Positions 18,231-30,601 of a stretch of DNA of 64,000 bases are shown here, in pieces. Both the position numbers and the translations under genes were made by a program. Each line of letters opens with the position of its first letter. Within the stretch, counting starts at the first letter, position 1. Origin of the DNA: Palaemon carinicauda. Taxonomy: Eukaryota > Arthropoda > Malacostraca > Decapoda > Palaemonidae. Under the pieces are notes generated by a model that was not told where the DNA came from, did not search any database, and saw only the letters and a program-made list of their open reading frames with translations. The DNA is taken from assembly GCF_036898095.1 (NCBI RefSeq), contig NC_090765.1:36506798-36570797 (forward strand). The letters are read 5' to 3'.

Positions 18231-18730
18231 NNNNNNNNNNNNNNNNNNNNNNNNNNNNNNNNNNNNNNNNNNNNNNNNNNNNNNNNNNNNNNNNNNNNNN
18301 NNNNNNNNNNNNNNNNNNNNNNNNNNNNNNNNNNNNNNNNNNNNNNNNNNNNNNNNNNNNNNNNNNNNNNNNNNNNNNNNNNNNNNNNNNNNNNNNNNNN
18401 NNNNNNNNNNNNNNNNNNNNNNNNNNNNNNNNNNNNNNNNNNNNNNNNNNNNNNNNNNNNNNNNNNNNNNNNNNNNNNNNNNNNNNNNNNNNNNNNNNNN
18501 NNNNNNNNNNNNNNNNNNNNNNNNNNNNNNNNNNNNNNNNNNNNNNNNNNNNNNNNNNNNNNNNNNNNNNNNNNNNNNNNNNNNNNNNNNNNNNNNNNNN
18601 NNNNNNNNNNNNNNNNNNNNNNNNNNNNNNNNNNNNNNNNNNNNNNNNNNNNNNNNNNNNNNNNNNNNNNNNNNNNNNNNNNNNNNNNNNNNNNNNNNNN
18701 NNNNNNNNNNNNNNNNNNNNNNNNNNNNNN
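18231..18730. other. Assembly gap, 500 N
   Basis: Exactly 500 N, the usual fixed size of a scaffolding gap. The sequence before it is repeated at the end of the 18731-35213 stretch, and the sequence after it repeats 1740 onward, so the two contigs overlap by about 16.5 kb. Confidence 0.98.
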
Positions 18731-19549
18731 GGCGTGCCTGCTACCGCACCTGCCTTTACTAAACTCGTTCTCTCACGCTCATCCAAGAGAGCTTTGCGGC
18801 TGTTGGGAGATTGGTTAGAGACTAAGAAGAGTTTAGGAAAGACAGCATTTGCCTTTCCCCCATCTAAACTCTCGTCTAGATCGAGCGTCTGGTATGCTAT
18901 GGGAGAAGTTCTCGGCTTGGGAGTTCCTGCCTCTGCCCAGGGCGACTTCTCAAGTCTTGTAGACTCTCCCCGCCGCCTTGCCATGAGACGCTCGAAGATT
19001 TGTTGGTCACCATCGGACCTGGACCACCTTCTCAAAGGTATATTTAGGGCTTTTGAAGTCTTTAACTTCCTAGACTGGTGCTTAGGAGCCCTGAGCAGGA
19101 AAATCTCTTCTGCAGATAAGGATGTTTCCTTGCTCATTATGTCCTGCATGGACAAGGCCGTCCGTGATGGGTCCAACGAGCTAGCCGCCTCTTTCACATC
19201 CGGAGTCCTGAAGAAGCGTGAGTCTCTATGTTCTTTCCTGTCTGCTGGAGTGACGCCATGCCAAAGATCTGAGCTACTCTTTGCTCCCCTTTCCAAGTGC
19301 CTGTTTCCTGAAGTCTTGGTAAAGGAAATTGCCTTATCTTTAGTTCAGAAGGACACCCACGATCTAGTTGCGTCCTCGGCTCGCAAAGCTCCCCCTTTGC
19401 CTACATTGTCTTCTAGACCGAGGATAGACACTCCAGCGTCTCGCTTTATTCCGCCCTTTCGTGGCAGAGCCTCCAGCAGAGGAGGTGCTCGTGCTGAAGG
19501 GAAGCGAGGGAAGAGGAAAGGATCCAAGTCCTCTAAGGGCAGAGTCTGA
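18731..19549 (+). CDS. Gag-like ORF C-terminal part, family B copy 2 (truncated by gap)
   Basis: About 271 codons of the conserved gag block, open from the contig start to 19549, with the basic tail SSRGGARAEGKRGKRKG. Identical in kind to 1740-2558. Its N-terminal part is lost in the gap. Confidence 0.75.
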   Translation, partial: GVPATAPAFTKLVLSRSSKRALRLLGDWLETKKSLGKTAFAFPPSKLSSRSSVWYAMGEVLGLGVPASAQGDFSSLVDSPRRLAMRRSKICWSPSDLDHLLKGIFRAFEVFNFLDWCLGALSRKISSADKDVSLLIMSCMDKAVRDGSNELAASFTSGVLKKRESLCSFLSAGVTPCQRSELLFAPLSKCLFPEVLVKEIALSLVQKDTHDLVASSARKAPPLPTLSSRPRIDTPASRFIPPFRGRASSRGGARAEGKRGKRKGSKSSKGRV

Positions 19550-21593
19550 CTGCCCGCAACTTCAGACAGCAGTAGGAGCCAGACTCAAGAACTTCTGGCA
19601 AGCCTGGGAGAAGAGAGGCGCAGATCTACAATCTGTGAAGTTACTCAGAGAGGGGTACAAAATCCCTTTTGTACGCAAACCCCCTCTAGCGACGTCCCCC
19701 ATCGATCTCTCTCCCAGGTACAGAGAGGAAGTAAAGAGACTAGCCCTGAAACTGGAAGTGTCTCTTTTGCTAGAGAAGGGAGCGGTGGTCAAAGTCTCGG
19801 ACCTTCAATCACCGGGGTTTTACAACTGTCTCTTCCTAGTATCAAAGACGACAGGAGGTTGGAGACCGGTGCTAGACGTCAGTGCTCTGAATGTCTTTGT
19901 CACAAAGACGAAGTTTTCCATGGAGACCACAAAGTCAGTCTTAGCAGTGGTCAGAAAGGAAGACTGGATGGTCTCGCTAGACCTAAGGGACGCCTACTTC
20001 CACATCCCCATTCACTCAGACTCCCAACCTTTTCTGAGATTCGTCTTCGAAGATGTGGTTTACCAGTTTCGGGCCCTGTGCTTTGGCCTAAGCACAGCTC
20101 CTCTCGTTTTTACGAGGCTGATGAGGAATGTGGCCAAATTCCTCCACTTATCGGACATCCGAGCCTCCCTTTATTTGGACGACTGGCTTCTCAGAGCCTC
20201 TTCCAGTCGTCGCTGTCTGAAGGATCTCAAGTGGACTCTAGATCTGACCAAGGAATTGGGACTCCTAGTCAATTTGGAAAAGTCGCAGCTGGTCCCATCC
20301 CAAACTATTGTGTATTTAGGGATGGAGATTCACAGTCAAGCTTTTCGGGCTTTTCCGTCGGCTCCCAGAATAGATCAAGCCCTGCTATCCATCCAGAAGA
20401 TGCTGAAGAAAGAACGCTGCTCAGTCAGGCTGTGGATGAGTCTGGTGGGGACGCTGTCATCCCTGGAGCAATTTGTTTCCCTAGGAAGACTACACCTCCG
20501 TCCTCTTCAATTCCATCTGGCTTTTCACTGGAAAAAGGACAAGACGCTAGAGGCGGTCTCGATCCCGATTTCCGGAAAGATAAAGTCTTGTCTGACTTGG
20601 TGGAAGGACAATATCAACCTAAGAGAGGGTCTTCCCCTGGCTGTTCAGATACCCAACCACGTTCTCTTCTCGGACGCATCGGACTTGGGCTGGGGCGCGA
20701 CGCTGGACGGTCGGTAATGCTCAGGTCTGTGGAACTCGAGTCAGAGGAGCATGCATATCAACTGCAAGGAGCTGTTGGCAGTTCATCTGGCCTTGAAAAG
20801 CTTCGAGTATCTCCTTTGAGGCAAAGTGGTGGAAGTAAACTCGGACAACACCACGGCCTTGGCGTACATCTCCAAACAAGGAGGTACCCACTCACTGACG
20901 TTGTACGAGATCGCAAGGGACCTGCTCATCTGGTCAAAAGGTCGGGACATCTCCCTAGTAACGAGGTTCATCCAGGGCGACTTGAACGTCATAGCAGATT
21001 GTCTCAGTCGGAAAGGGCAGGTAATTCCAACCGAATGGACCCTCCACAAGGATGTGTGCAAGAGTCTTTGGGCCACTTGGGGTCAACCAACCATAGACCT
21101 CTTTGCAACCTCGCTGACCAAGAGGCTTCCAATATATTGCTCTCCAGTCCCGGACCCAGCAGCAATACATATAGATGCCTTCCTCCTAGATTGGTCACAT
21201 CTGGATCTCTACGCATTCCCACCGTTCAAGATTGTCAACAAGGTACTGCAGAAGTTCGCATCTCACGAAGGGACAAGGTTGACGTTAGTTGCTCCCCTCT
21301 GGCCCGCGAGAGAATGGTTCACCGAGGTACTTCGATGGTTAGTAGACGTTCCCAGAAGTCTTCCTCTAAGAGTAGACCTTCTACGTCAGCCCCACGTAAA
21401 GAAGGTACACCAAAGCCTCCACGCTCTTCGTCTGACTGCCTTCAGACTATCGAAAGACTCTCAAGAGCTAGAGGCTTTTCGAAGGAGGCACCCAGTGCGA
21501 TTGCTAGAGCAAGGAGAGCGTCTACCATTAGAGTCTACCAATCGAAGTGGGAAGTCTTCCGAGACTGGTGCAAGTCAGTTTCTGTATCCTTGA
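19461..21593 (+). pseudogene. RT / RNase H / methyltransferase-like ORF, family B copy 2, two nonsense codons
   Basis: Same domain order as 2470-4602: LDLRDAYFHIP and YLDDW in RT, LFSDASDLGWG in RNase H, and DLFATSL with YAFPPFKIV in the methyltransferase-like part. The TAA at 20715-20717 is shared with copy 1. The TGA at 20817-20819 is specific to this copy (a CGA to TGA transition) and cuts RNase H again after NCKELLAV. The overlapping recombinase-phase frame is open here too (19859-22507). Confidence 0.85.
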
Positions 21594-22507
21594 CCAGTAC
21601 CTCTGTAGCCCAAATAGCTGATTTTCTCTTATACCTGAGAAAAGGACGATCCCTTTCAGCTCCCACTATCAAGGGCTACAGAAGCATGTTGGCATCGGTC
21701 TTCCGGCATAGAGGCTTAGATCTTTCCAACAATAAAGATCTGCAAGACCTCCTTAAGTCTTTTGAGACCACTAAGGAGCGTCGTTTGGCTACTCCTGGGT
21801 GGAATTTAGACGTGGTACTAAGATTCCTCATGTCAGACAGGTTTGAGCCGTTACAATCAGCCTCCCTGAAAGATCTCACTCTTAAGACTCTTTTCCTGGT
21901 ATGCTTAGCCTCGGCTAAAAGAGTCAGTGAGATTCATGCCTTCAGCAAGAACATCGGATTTTCGTCGGAAAAAGCTACTTGTTCGCTGCAACTTGGTTTT
22001 CTAGCCAAAAATGAGCTACCTTCTCAACCTTGGCCTAAATCTTTCGATATTCCCAGCTTATCGGAGATCGTAGGCAATGATCTAGAAAGAGTCTTATGCC
22101 CTGTTAGAGCTCTTAAGTTCTATTTAGATCGTACTAAACCTTTACGAGGCCAATCTGAAGCTTTATGGTGTTCAGTTAAGAAACCATCCTTGCCTATGTC
22201 AAAGAATGCTTTGTCATACTTTATCAGATTGTTAATACGAGAAGCTCATTCATATCTGAGTGAGGAAGACCGATCTTTGCTTAAGGTTAAGACGCACGGA
22301 GTTAGAGCTGTAGCAACTTCCGTGGCCTTTAAGCAAAATAGATCTCTGCAAAGTATAATGGACGCAACCTATTGGAGAAGCAAGTCAGTGTTCGCGTCAT
22401 TTTACTTGAAAGATGTCCAGTCTCTTTACGAGAACTGCTACACACTGGGACCATTCGTAGCAGCGAGTGCAGTAGTGGGTGAGGGCTCAACCACTACAAT
22501 TCCCTAA
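21314..22507 (+). CDS. Tyrosine recombinase (YR), DIRS family B copy 2
   Basis: A 397-residue recombinase with all expected catalytic residues: Arg in AKRVSEIHAF, the box HGVR at 22295-22306, and Tyr in FASFYLKDVQ. Compared with copy 1 it differs at a few residues (for example Ser for Thr in TYWRSKSV, Val for Leu in AVVGEG, Pro for Ala in SKEAPSA). As sequence this is the only complete YR in the window with a canonical active site. Confidence 0.9.
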   Translation: MVHRGTSMVSRRSQKSSSKSRPSTSAPRKEGTPKPPRSSSDCLQTIERLSRARGFSKEAPSAIARARRASTIRVYQSKWEVFRDWCKSVSVSLTSTSVAQIADFLLYLRKGRSLSAPTIKGYRSMLASVFRHRGLDLSNNKDLQDLLKSFETTKERRLATPGWNLDVVLRFLMSDRFEPLQSASLKDLTLKTLFLVCLASAKRVSEIHAFSKNIGFSSEKATCSLQLGFLAKNELPSQPWPKSFDIPSLSEIVGNDLERVLCPVRALKFYLDRTKPLRGQSEALWCSVKKPSLPMSKNALSYFIRLLIREAHSYLSEEDRSLLKVKTHGVRAVATSVAFKQNRSLQSIMDATYWRSKSVFASFYLKDVQSLYENCYTLGPFVAASAVVGEGSTTTIP

Positions 22508-23245
22508 TTCCATATCCTTTTAATCTGTCTCTTGAAATGTTTTTAATGTTGTTTTTTTATGGGTTGTCCGGAAGGCTAAGAAGCCTTTCGCATCCTGGTT
22601 GATTTGGCGGGTGGTCAAAGTCATTTCTTGAGAGCGCCCAGATTAGGGGTTTGATGAGGTCCTGTTGTATGGGTTGCAGCCCTTGATACTTCAGCTCCTA
22701 GGGGTCTGTCAGCATCCTAAGAGGATCGCGAGGCTCCGTAAGGAAGACGTACTTACAAGGCAGAGTAATCGTCTAAGTCGACTTCCTTACCAGGTACCTA
22801 TTTATTTTGTTTTTGTTATATTGATAACTTCCAAAATGAAATAAAAACTCTTAGCTTGTACGATGTAAACATATTTAACTGGTCTCTACCCACCACCCTG
22901 GGTGTGAATCAGCTATTATATATTCACCGGCTAAGTTAAATATTTGAAAATGATATTTTAATTATAAAATAAATTTTTGAATATACTTACCCGGTGAATA
23001 TATAAATTAAACGACCTTCCCTTCCTCCCCAATAGAGACGCAGTGGAATGAGAAGAAATTGAGTCTTTGTTTACATCGAGTATGGTATCTGGCCGACAGT
23101 TGGCGCTGGTGGGCACACCCGCAACCTGTATAGCGATCGCTGGCGAGTTTTTACTGTTTTTTGTCTGTCGAGCATCGGAGTTGCAGCTATTATATATTCA
23201 CCGGGTAAGTATATTCAAAAATTTATTTCATAATTAAAATATCAT
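22508..23245 (+). repeat. 3' noncoding region, ICR and right terminal repeat, family B copy 2
   Basis: Same layout as 5517-6254: AATAAA near 22840, the conserved CCCTGGGTGTGAATCAGCT block, the internal complementary region from about 22910 to 23004 and the right terminal repeat with GCGATCGC at 23133-23140. Confidence 0.85.
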
Positions 23246-23562
23246 ATTACTTAAAAAATTTGGTATATTTGCCAATCATTATTTGAAGAGAGCTTTGTAC
23301 AAATCCTAATTAGTCTTAGTCCAATAATTACAGCTGGGGACATATTGAAATGGGCTAATTGTATTTGGGATTTTGTATTACATCAATTTCATTATAATAT
23401 ATTTGTTATATGGTATCTCAAATTAGAGTAGTGACCAAAGAGAGAAGCATTCAACAAGAAGTTAAACCTACAGTGAGATCCTCCAGAGGACTTTCCTCAT
23501 TTTATTTTAACAAAGCATTGCCATTAATGAAATAGAACGTTAACTTACTTTGTGAGTTGCAG
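23246..23562 (+). other. Intronic sequence (copy 2)
   Basis: Same as 6255-6571. No feature seen. Confidence 0.5.
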
Positions 23563-23602
23563 GTATTTGGTTCAACTTGTTGTAAAACCTCTCCTCTGTC
23601 TG
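23563..23602 (+). CDS. Putative small host exon a (copy 2)
   Basis: Second assembled copy of 6572-6611, with the same splice signals and reading phase. Confidence 0.5.
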
Positions 23603-23679
23603 GTAAGTGTTTTATTTCCATACTTACCTTCATTGATTAAATTCACTAATTTTCTATCATTCTTTACATTTTATTGTAG

Positions 23680-23758
23680 ACTAAGGCATCTGAGGCCTGG
23701 CTTCAACTCCCTCCTCAGCAGTTGGGGAGGGCTTTGGCAACTAATTTAAAGGAAGAAG
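23680..23758 (+). CDS. Putative small host exon b (copy 2)
   Basis: Second assembled copy of 6689-6767, with the same acceptor, the weak GTTAAA donor and the same phase problem with the next exon. Confidence 0.5.
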
Positions 23759-23975
23759 GTTAAACCATGGGAAGGGGAATTTTTTCTTTATTGTTTTATT
23801 GAGAGGTTATCAAGTTGGTTCTTTCCCTTAACTTTTTTTCTATTCAGCGGTAAATTTGGAAACAATAGGTTTTAGTTAAGAAATATGGTTTTTCATCACC
23901 TTCCATGACTAAGGAGACCTAAGGAGAATAGAGTGGTGATCGGGGAATGGATCATTGAAATCAACCAATTTTTAA

Positions 23976-24213
23976 TACTGAAATTTATGTTATATTTCAA
24001 TACTTACCTGCGAGAGACATATTTTCTGTCTTCTCACTTTATGATTGGAAGAGATAAGAAGGAGTTTTAAGGGTCTACTATGACTTCAATGATATGAGGC
24101 ACTTCAGAGAAGATTAGGGCCCTGGCAGATGCAATATCATCTCCCCCTGTAAAGGGAGATCATGTGCTGCCTAGCTGCCTGGAAGGAGAGAAGTAATTGG
24201 GAGAGAGATTGTG

Positions 24214-24271
<58 letters not shown>

Positions 24272-24352
24272 GTTGAGAAGCCACACTTTGAGAACATGAG
24301 CACTGGGACTCTCAGGTAAGTATTGGAAATAATAAGTTTTATTGAAATTCTT
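23976..24352. mobile_element. MITE-like inverted-repeat element with exon mimic (copy 2)
   Basis: Same as 6985-7360, including the T54 run (24216-24269), AG, a 44-base insert and CAGGTAAGT. Confidence 0.6.
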
Positions 24353-24453
24353 TTTGTCTATTGCTTAGTAGGTAAAATTTTCAGTAGATTTTTTTTTAAT
24401 CTTAGAAATTTTTTATCTATTGAATAGAATTTTAATGCTTATCTTTTTTCTAG

Positions 24454-25270
24454 GAATGCTCAAAAGAAGAATCCTCATTAGATTTACACCCTACTGTTCA
24501 AAGTACCGTTTTCTCATCTAAGAAGAGGCATTCTGAGGAAAGCTATGCAAAAGAAGACAAGGGAAATCAGGATGATGCAAATTCATCACATGATAACCAA
24601 GCTCTGGATTTGTCTTCAAGTTACTCGAAGAGAGAATCTCCTGTTAAAGAAGTTTCTGGTTGTGAAAATAAAGAGCCATCAGTTAATGATGATGAAATTG
24701 CTACTTGTTCTATGAAGGAAAACGATGAGGAGCATAGTAAAAATTCTAAAAGTCCTTCTGTAGAGGCTGCAAAGTCTTCCCCCAAAAGTACTGAGATGTC
24801 TACTAAGGAAGGTCTTTGTAGCTTTGGAGAAGTCAAGGAAAGTAATGTTGAAAATATATCTACAAGTTGTAACAAAGAGGGCTCCCCTAATGTTGATAGA
24901 GAGGGAAATGAGGTAGAAGAAACTAATGGCAGTAATCCCAGAATCCAAAGTGCAATTGGTGATAAAGGGGATAATGCTGAAACTTCTAGTAAACTACAAT
25001 CTGAAGAAAACCTTGTATGCGTCTCTTCTGATAGCGAGGAAGAGCCTATGGAGATTGATGAAGATTTGCCTAAAGATTATACGAAGGTTTCCAAAAAAGT
25101 AAGCAAAAATGAGGAGGAAGTTCTGGAAAAGGTAAATGATAAGCAGCAAGTGAGTGTAGACAAAGTACCGTACAGGCAATTCACTGCTACAAATAGCTCA
25201 AGTGAAAGGATACGCCAGAAAAGGGAAGGAAAAATTATTGTGGCTGCAGTCTCAGAAGATGACACCTTAG
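24454..25270 (+). CDS. Host gene exon c (copy 2): acidic Ser/Glu/Lys-rich region
   Basis: Second assembled copy of 7462-8278, same length and same frame, and by eye the same protein. Joins in phase to 27404. Good evidence that the two contigs carry the same gene and not diverged paralogues. Confidence 0.85.
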
Positions 25271-27403
25271 GTAAGGAAAGGGCTTTTGAACTTTTTATCA
25301 TATCTCAAACTACTCAAGTTCCCATATAAACACAGTCCTTAGTTATTTCTGTGAACCTCCCTAAGCGTTCGTATTGTTTCTCAAAGCTAGTTAAATATCA
25401 ATTTCTGCCCTAAAAGTAAAAAATTGCCAGTTTTTTCTCCTTGTAATAAATAGCCCTGCCCCTCTAATGTAGTATTGAGAGCATATGATGGTGTATGGCA
25501 ATATTAGCGCATGGGTAAGTCATCAGCTTTGTCTCGGTTCTTTTATCACCTTTTCAAGATTAACATGTTTTACCCGCGCTTCAGTTTGAGATATTGTGTT
25601 TTAGGAAGTTTTGTAGGAACTCATTATTAGTTATTATAGATCAATAAGGGATGTGTTCTTGTGAGGGTTGTTCAACAGATTTATTCCATGGCAATGGTGA
25701 GCCTCATTCTCTTTGCATCAAATGCTGGTGGCCAAAGTTTGATATCAATAATCATGTGAAGAATGTAGTTCTCTCACAGATCCTCATATGAAGGACGATC
25801 TTCAGTTTGTGGCTGCCCATGTAAAAGATTCCAGTCATAAAGGAAAGGTATCCTTTAGTTCAGGAGAAACTCCAGAGAAGATTAGGCTAGTTAATTACTG
25901 TAGACGGGAGGTTGCTGATACCATCGCAGCTATTACCAAGATTGCGGGTCTTGATAGTAATGAGCTTGAAATCTTTTATTGATTTAGCTGTTAGTGCATT
26001 CTCAAGGGGCCAGCGAGCCTACAGTCAAAGGTAGTGATCATAGCCTAACCTGCCTTGTTTTGAATCTTAGGCTAGCTCCTCAAGGTATGCTTAGCAGTTC
26101 TGGTGTACCAAGTAGGGGTTCTGTTGGTACAAAACGAATTGTAGAGTTGATAGTCTCTTCTCAGGCCTTGCTCTCTCAAATTACTTAAGGTCCTACTATT
26201 GTAAAACACTGAAATTTCTGTGATCCAGACCTTATTTTACATTTATGATTGTGGTATATCGGGTAATAACGTCTTTAAAAAGTTCAACTAGAGTTGAGAA
26301 ATTATTGCACCATGTCTGGTAAAAACACATTCCACACTGGATGAAAATGAAGCAGACTGCCCTCTACTTTTCACAAATTGTTGGTGTACCTGGTTAGGAT
26401 TGGCAACTCTTACCTTATTAGACGTAGAATATTATTTATGTTTGAACCTGAAATGCTGCCTACAAAAAAAAAAAATCTTATCGTTTCTAGGTTTACCTCT
26501 TTTATTCTGACTTTGACTCGGGAAATTGAACATTGGAAAGTCGAATTCTGAACTTGTGTAAACCGAAGTGCTTCCATAACTAAATTACTTTATTATGGAA
26601 TTGACTTGATTAGCCCCTTTAGACAAATATTTGGATAAAAACAACGGCCCATCATGGGAGCTGACATTAGCATGTGTGTTTGAGCTTCAGTAATATTCCT
26701 ACTTCTCAAAGAATCAGATAATACATGATTTAAACATGAAATTTTTAAATATCAGTCAAATCACTTGGTTACCATATCAGAACTGATTTTAAACTTTAAA
26801 GCCACCAAAATATTATACATTGAAAGTCCTTGAAATTTGCTCCTTGGTGTTGCCAGATTATCGAAAGTGCTGTTGTATAATGTGATCATAAACAATTAAG
26901 AGACACGCTAGACATAGAAGGAAAAAAATCAGCTGCTTATAACAGTTAAAAAAAGGGAAAATTTAAGATTTTTAGGCTTAATCCTGCAAACTTGTATATT
27001 GTGTAGCACCCAAATTTTCACCCCACCCAAAAATATTATTTGTATCTCTTATAGTATGCGATTTCATTTAGCATAACATCTAGTTTGGTAAGTTAAAAAT
27101 TCAAAGAGAATTATAAAAGTATCATTTTAATGACTTTTTCTTTATTACGTTTTTTATTTTTGTCAACAATAAAGGACTAATTTGTTTATTTTTAAAGCAG
27201 TGGACGATCAATTCTTGTCGTCTTGCCAATGGCTTTTGTTACAGATTAGGGAGAACTCTCTTTTTTTTTTTTTCCCTTTTGTTATGGTTGAATATTTTCA
27301 ATGCTTTGAAGCAATAGCCCAATAATTTCAGGTATCAAAATATATAATTATATTCTTTGTATGGAATTTGAATTTGTTCTAACTTAGTTTTCTTTTTTGT
27401 CAG
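25271..27403 (+). other. Intron with gag-like relic (copy 2)
   Basis: Same as 8279-10412. The decayed gag-like relic corresponds to about 25392-26192. Nothing else seen. Confidence 0.6.
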
Positions 27404-27584
27404 TAACGAAAAAGAGAGAGATCGACACATGGCGCCATATTTGTGAGGCTTTAGGAACAGTAAGGTGCCTGAGGTCCGTAGTGCTCCCTCCATGTATGCC
27501 TGAGGTGTTACATCTGCTTCTTAGCAACTGCAAAAACATTACTTCAATTACAGTTGCGGATATAAGTTCATCATCAGATATTGA
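27404..27584 (+). CDS. Host gene exon d (copy 2): start of leucine-rich repeats
   Basis: Second assembled copy of 10413-10593, with one missense difference (Val for Ala in SITVADI). Splice sites are identical. Confidence 0.88.
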
Positions 27585-29348
27585 GTAAGTGCCACTAATT
27601 TATGAAATTATATAAAATTTTAGTTATTTCCATGAATCTTAACTTTAAATCATAAGCTGTTAATTTACAAGTGCATGCTTCATGACCTTCGAATAAATGT
27701 AAACACACCTGGAAGAGACTGCAGGAACTGGCCTATGATGCTATTTACCTTATGTATTATATCTTTTGTAGAAAGTGTCTTTTTGTCTGTATACCAAACT
27801 GTGACCAAGTTGTGGAAGGGTCTTCCTAATCAGATAGTTGAATCGGTGGAACGTCAAAAGTTCAAACTTGCAAAGAATGTTTTTAGGTTGAACAGGATGA
27901 CATACTGCGTCTCTTTTTATAATTCAAGTATGAAAGATCTATTTTAATGTTGTCACTGTTCTTGAAGTGTTTAGATTTAATTGTTCATTACTTCTCTTGT
28001 AGTTCATTTCCTTATTTCCTTCCCTCACTGAGCTATTGTTCCATGTTGGAGCTCTTGGGCTTATAGCATCCTGCTTTTCTAACTAAGGTTGTAGCTTAGC
28101 TAATAATAATAATAATAATGATAATATTTTCTTTTTCTTTATTATTATTATTATTATTAGCAAGACAGATTGTACAGATACAGTTACAATAGTGATTTTA
28201 TTATGCTACAAAAATAAAATGATAATAATAATAGTAATAATAATAAATAATAATAATAATAGTAATAATAATAATAATAACAATAATACAACTCTCTTTC
28301 TAACCCAAGGGGCCAAGTTCAGGTTCTGGCCACCTGGCCAGAGGGGTGTTGTAAAGAGGAGAGAGAAAAAACATTTGTTATTCTTAAGGTCGAAAGGCTC
28401 GTACTTCGAGAATGTTAGCACTTTAACTCTCAGATGATTATTGATAGATTTTATTAACAAAATTTTGTTTCTATTCTGAGTTGCTTGCTTATCAACTGAT
28501 TATATAGGCCCCAAGAAGTTTTTGACTTACATTATTGTCTTTTCAGGAAAATGTAGCATTGAATTTTGTGAGCTAAAAACAAAAATTGGACCATTGTATA
28601 TACAGTAAAGAAAACAAAATAATTACTTACATATGAATAGTACACATTTATTAGATTAATATTATTATTATTATTATTATTATTAAATGCTAAGCTACAA
28701 CCCTAGTTGGAAAAGCAGGATGCTATAAGCCCAGGGGCCCCAACAGGGAAAATAGCTCAGTGAAGAAAGGAAGCAAGGAAAAATAAAATATTTTAAGAAT
28801 AGTAACAACATTTAAATAAATATTTCCTATATAAACAATAAAAACTTCAACAAAACAAGAGAAAGAGAAACTAGATACAACAGCGTGCCTGAGTGTACCC
28901 TCAAGCAAGAGAACTCTAACCCAAGACAGTGGAAGGCCATGGTACAGAGGCTATAGCACTACCCAAGACTAGAGAACAATGGTTTGATTTTGGAGTGTCC
29001 TTCTCCTAGAAGAGCTGCTTACCATAGCTAAAGAGTCTCTTCTACCCTTACCAAGAGGAAAGTAGCCACTGAACAATTACATTGCCGTAGTTAACCCCTT
29101 GGGTGAAGAAGAATTGTTTAGTAATCTCAGTGTTGTCAGGTGTATGAGGACAGAGGAATATCTGTAAAGAATAGGCCAGACTATTCGGTGTCTGTGTATG
29201 CAAAGGGAAAGAACCGTAACCAGAGAGAAGGATCCAATATGGTACTGTCTGGCCATTCAAAGGACCCCCTAACTCTCTAGCGGTAGTATCTCAACGGGCG
29301 GCTGGTGCCCTGGCCAACCTACTAAAAATCTAAATCCATTTATTTCAG
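27585..29348 (+). other. Intron with LINE tail, (TAA)n and antisense LINE/SINE end (copy 2)
   Basis: Same as 10594-12382: the LINE 3' fragment at about 27781-28120, (TAA)n tracts to about 28291 that are shorter than in copy 1, and the antisense element at about 28660-29319. Confidence 0.65.
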
Positions 29349-29469
29349 GTTTGATCCTGCCTATTTTATGGAAGCTCCAAAACTAAAGGAGATCAGAATA
29401 GGATCAGCTCAAGGCCTCTCGTTTACTACAAATTTCAATTTTATCAAGTTGCCAGATCTGAAAATCTTA
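29349..29469 (+). CDS. Host gene exon e (copy 2): leucine-rich repeats
   Basis: Second assembled copy of 12383-12503, same splice signals and phase. Continues in phase at 44601. Confidence 0.9.
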
Positions 29470-30090
29470 GTAAGTATTGTTTCTTCATTATTTTTATGAA
29501 TCTTACCTCCAGGTTATATTGCTTTCATCTGAGAGCATACCCCCTCCTCTGATGATTTTTTAGGGATAAGACAAGTAAAATATTTGTAATAACAGCTTTA
29601 CTAAAAGCTCTTAGTATTGTTAGTTATCGCTTGGATGTGTAAATGCGTTTGTTTGCTCATAGTGATTGTCGATGAAACGTAAACAAAGCAACGTTTTCTG
29701 TTCTAGGTAGCATTAATTAGGAAAAACTTTATATAGAATTGCTCTTATTCCAATTATTTTGAATTACTAAGGATGAAGTAAAACAAAATAATAGCATTAT
29801 TATTTCATAACCAATACTTTGTTAAGATATCTCTTGCTGTAAAAGCTAACTTATACACAGATGTGTAAATGCATTCGTTTGTTTGTTATGATCGGTGATG
29901 GAATGTAACAAAGCAATGGTTTCGGCTTTATGTTGCGTGTTTAGCAAAAGCATGATATAAAATGGTCTTTGTTTAATTTATTTTGGATTTCTAAGTACTT
30001 TATACAACAAAAGTTAGCCTATGCACTAATGGTCGTCTTATGAGCGAAATATATGATATGTTTCTGCTTGTGCTATATATAGCAAGACTA
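29470..30090 (+). other. Intron with diverged tandem duplication (copy 2)
   Basis: Same as 12504-13123, with scattered single-base differences (for example GCAACGTTTTC for GCAATGTTTTC). Confidence 0.5.
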
Positions 30091-30266
30091 TTTTCAATAT
30101 TAAACTTACCCGATAATCATGTAGCTGTCAACTCCGTTGCCCGACAGAATTCTACGGAAGGGATACGCCAGCGATCGCTATACAAGAGGGGGGTGTACTC
30201 ACAAGCGCCACCTGTGGCCAGGTACTGCAGTACTTCTTGTTGACACCACCTCAATTTTTCCTCTGT
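30091..30266 (+). repeat. Left terminal repeat, DIRS family A copy 2
   Basis: Reverse complement of about 35706-35904, including CGCCAGCGATCGCTATACAA. About 165-175 bp. Confidence 0.9.
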
Positions 30267-30601
30267 CGTGCCTCCGACTAGACCTATATGGATACGCTGT
30301 TGATTCTGGAGTTTTTTGCTCACGATTTGGTGATGTATTTGCTCTAGAGTTTAGCTTTCGCTATTCAGGAAGTTTTACTTTATGCGGTGAGAGATTTTAA
30401 ACGTAGTTTATTTGATCTAGTGTTTAGTCTCTTTCCAGCCACTGAATTATTTATCTTTCATTAGATTTTTCTGTTACATTGTAATTCTGTTTTCGCAATT
30501 ACTAACTTTTAAGGAAGGATAGAATTGCGTGTTTCAGGTACAAACCACTTAAAGTTTCGAGTTCAGTGAAATAAGTGCAAACAGAAAATCAAAAGTGATA
30601 A

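Larger units (their letters stand above)
18731..23245 (+). mobile_element. DIRS-like retrotransposon, family B, copy 2 (left part missing at contig start)
   Basis: Same element as 1-6254, shifted by 16991, starting in the middle of gag and ending at the right terminus ATATCAT. It has the same TAA in the RNase H region (20715-20717) and a further TGA at 20817-20819 where copy 1 has CGA. The recombinase here has the expected His (codon 22295-22297). It is most likely the same locus on another haplotype or an overlapping contig. The internal complementary region is at 22910-23004 and the right terminal repeat at 23005-23245. Confidence 0.9.

Noticed and set aside
18139..19296. A long minus-strand frame running through the 500-N gap
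   Set aside because: Half of it is unknown sequence and the rest is the reverse of DIRS gag and recombinase. Not a gene.
30040..30400. Short frames over the DIRS terminal repeats (for example 30040-30243, 30117-30323)
   Set aside because: They are translations of the terminal repeats, seen again at 13073-13433, and are not coding.
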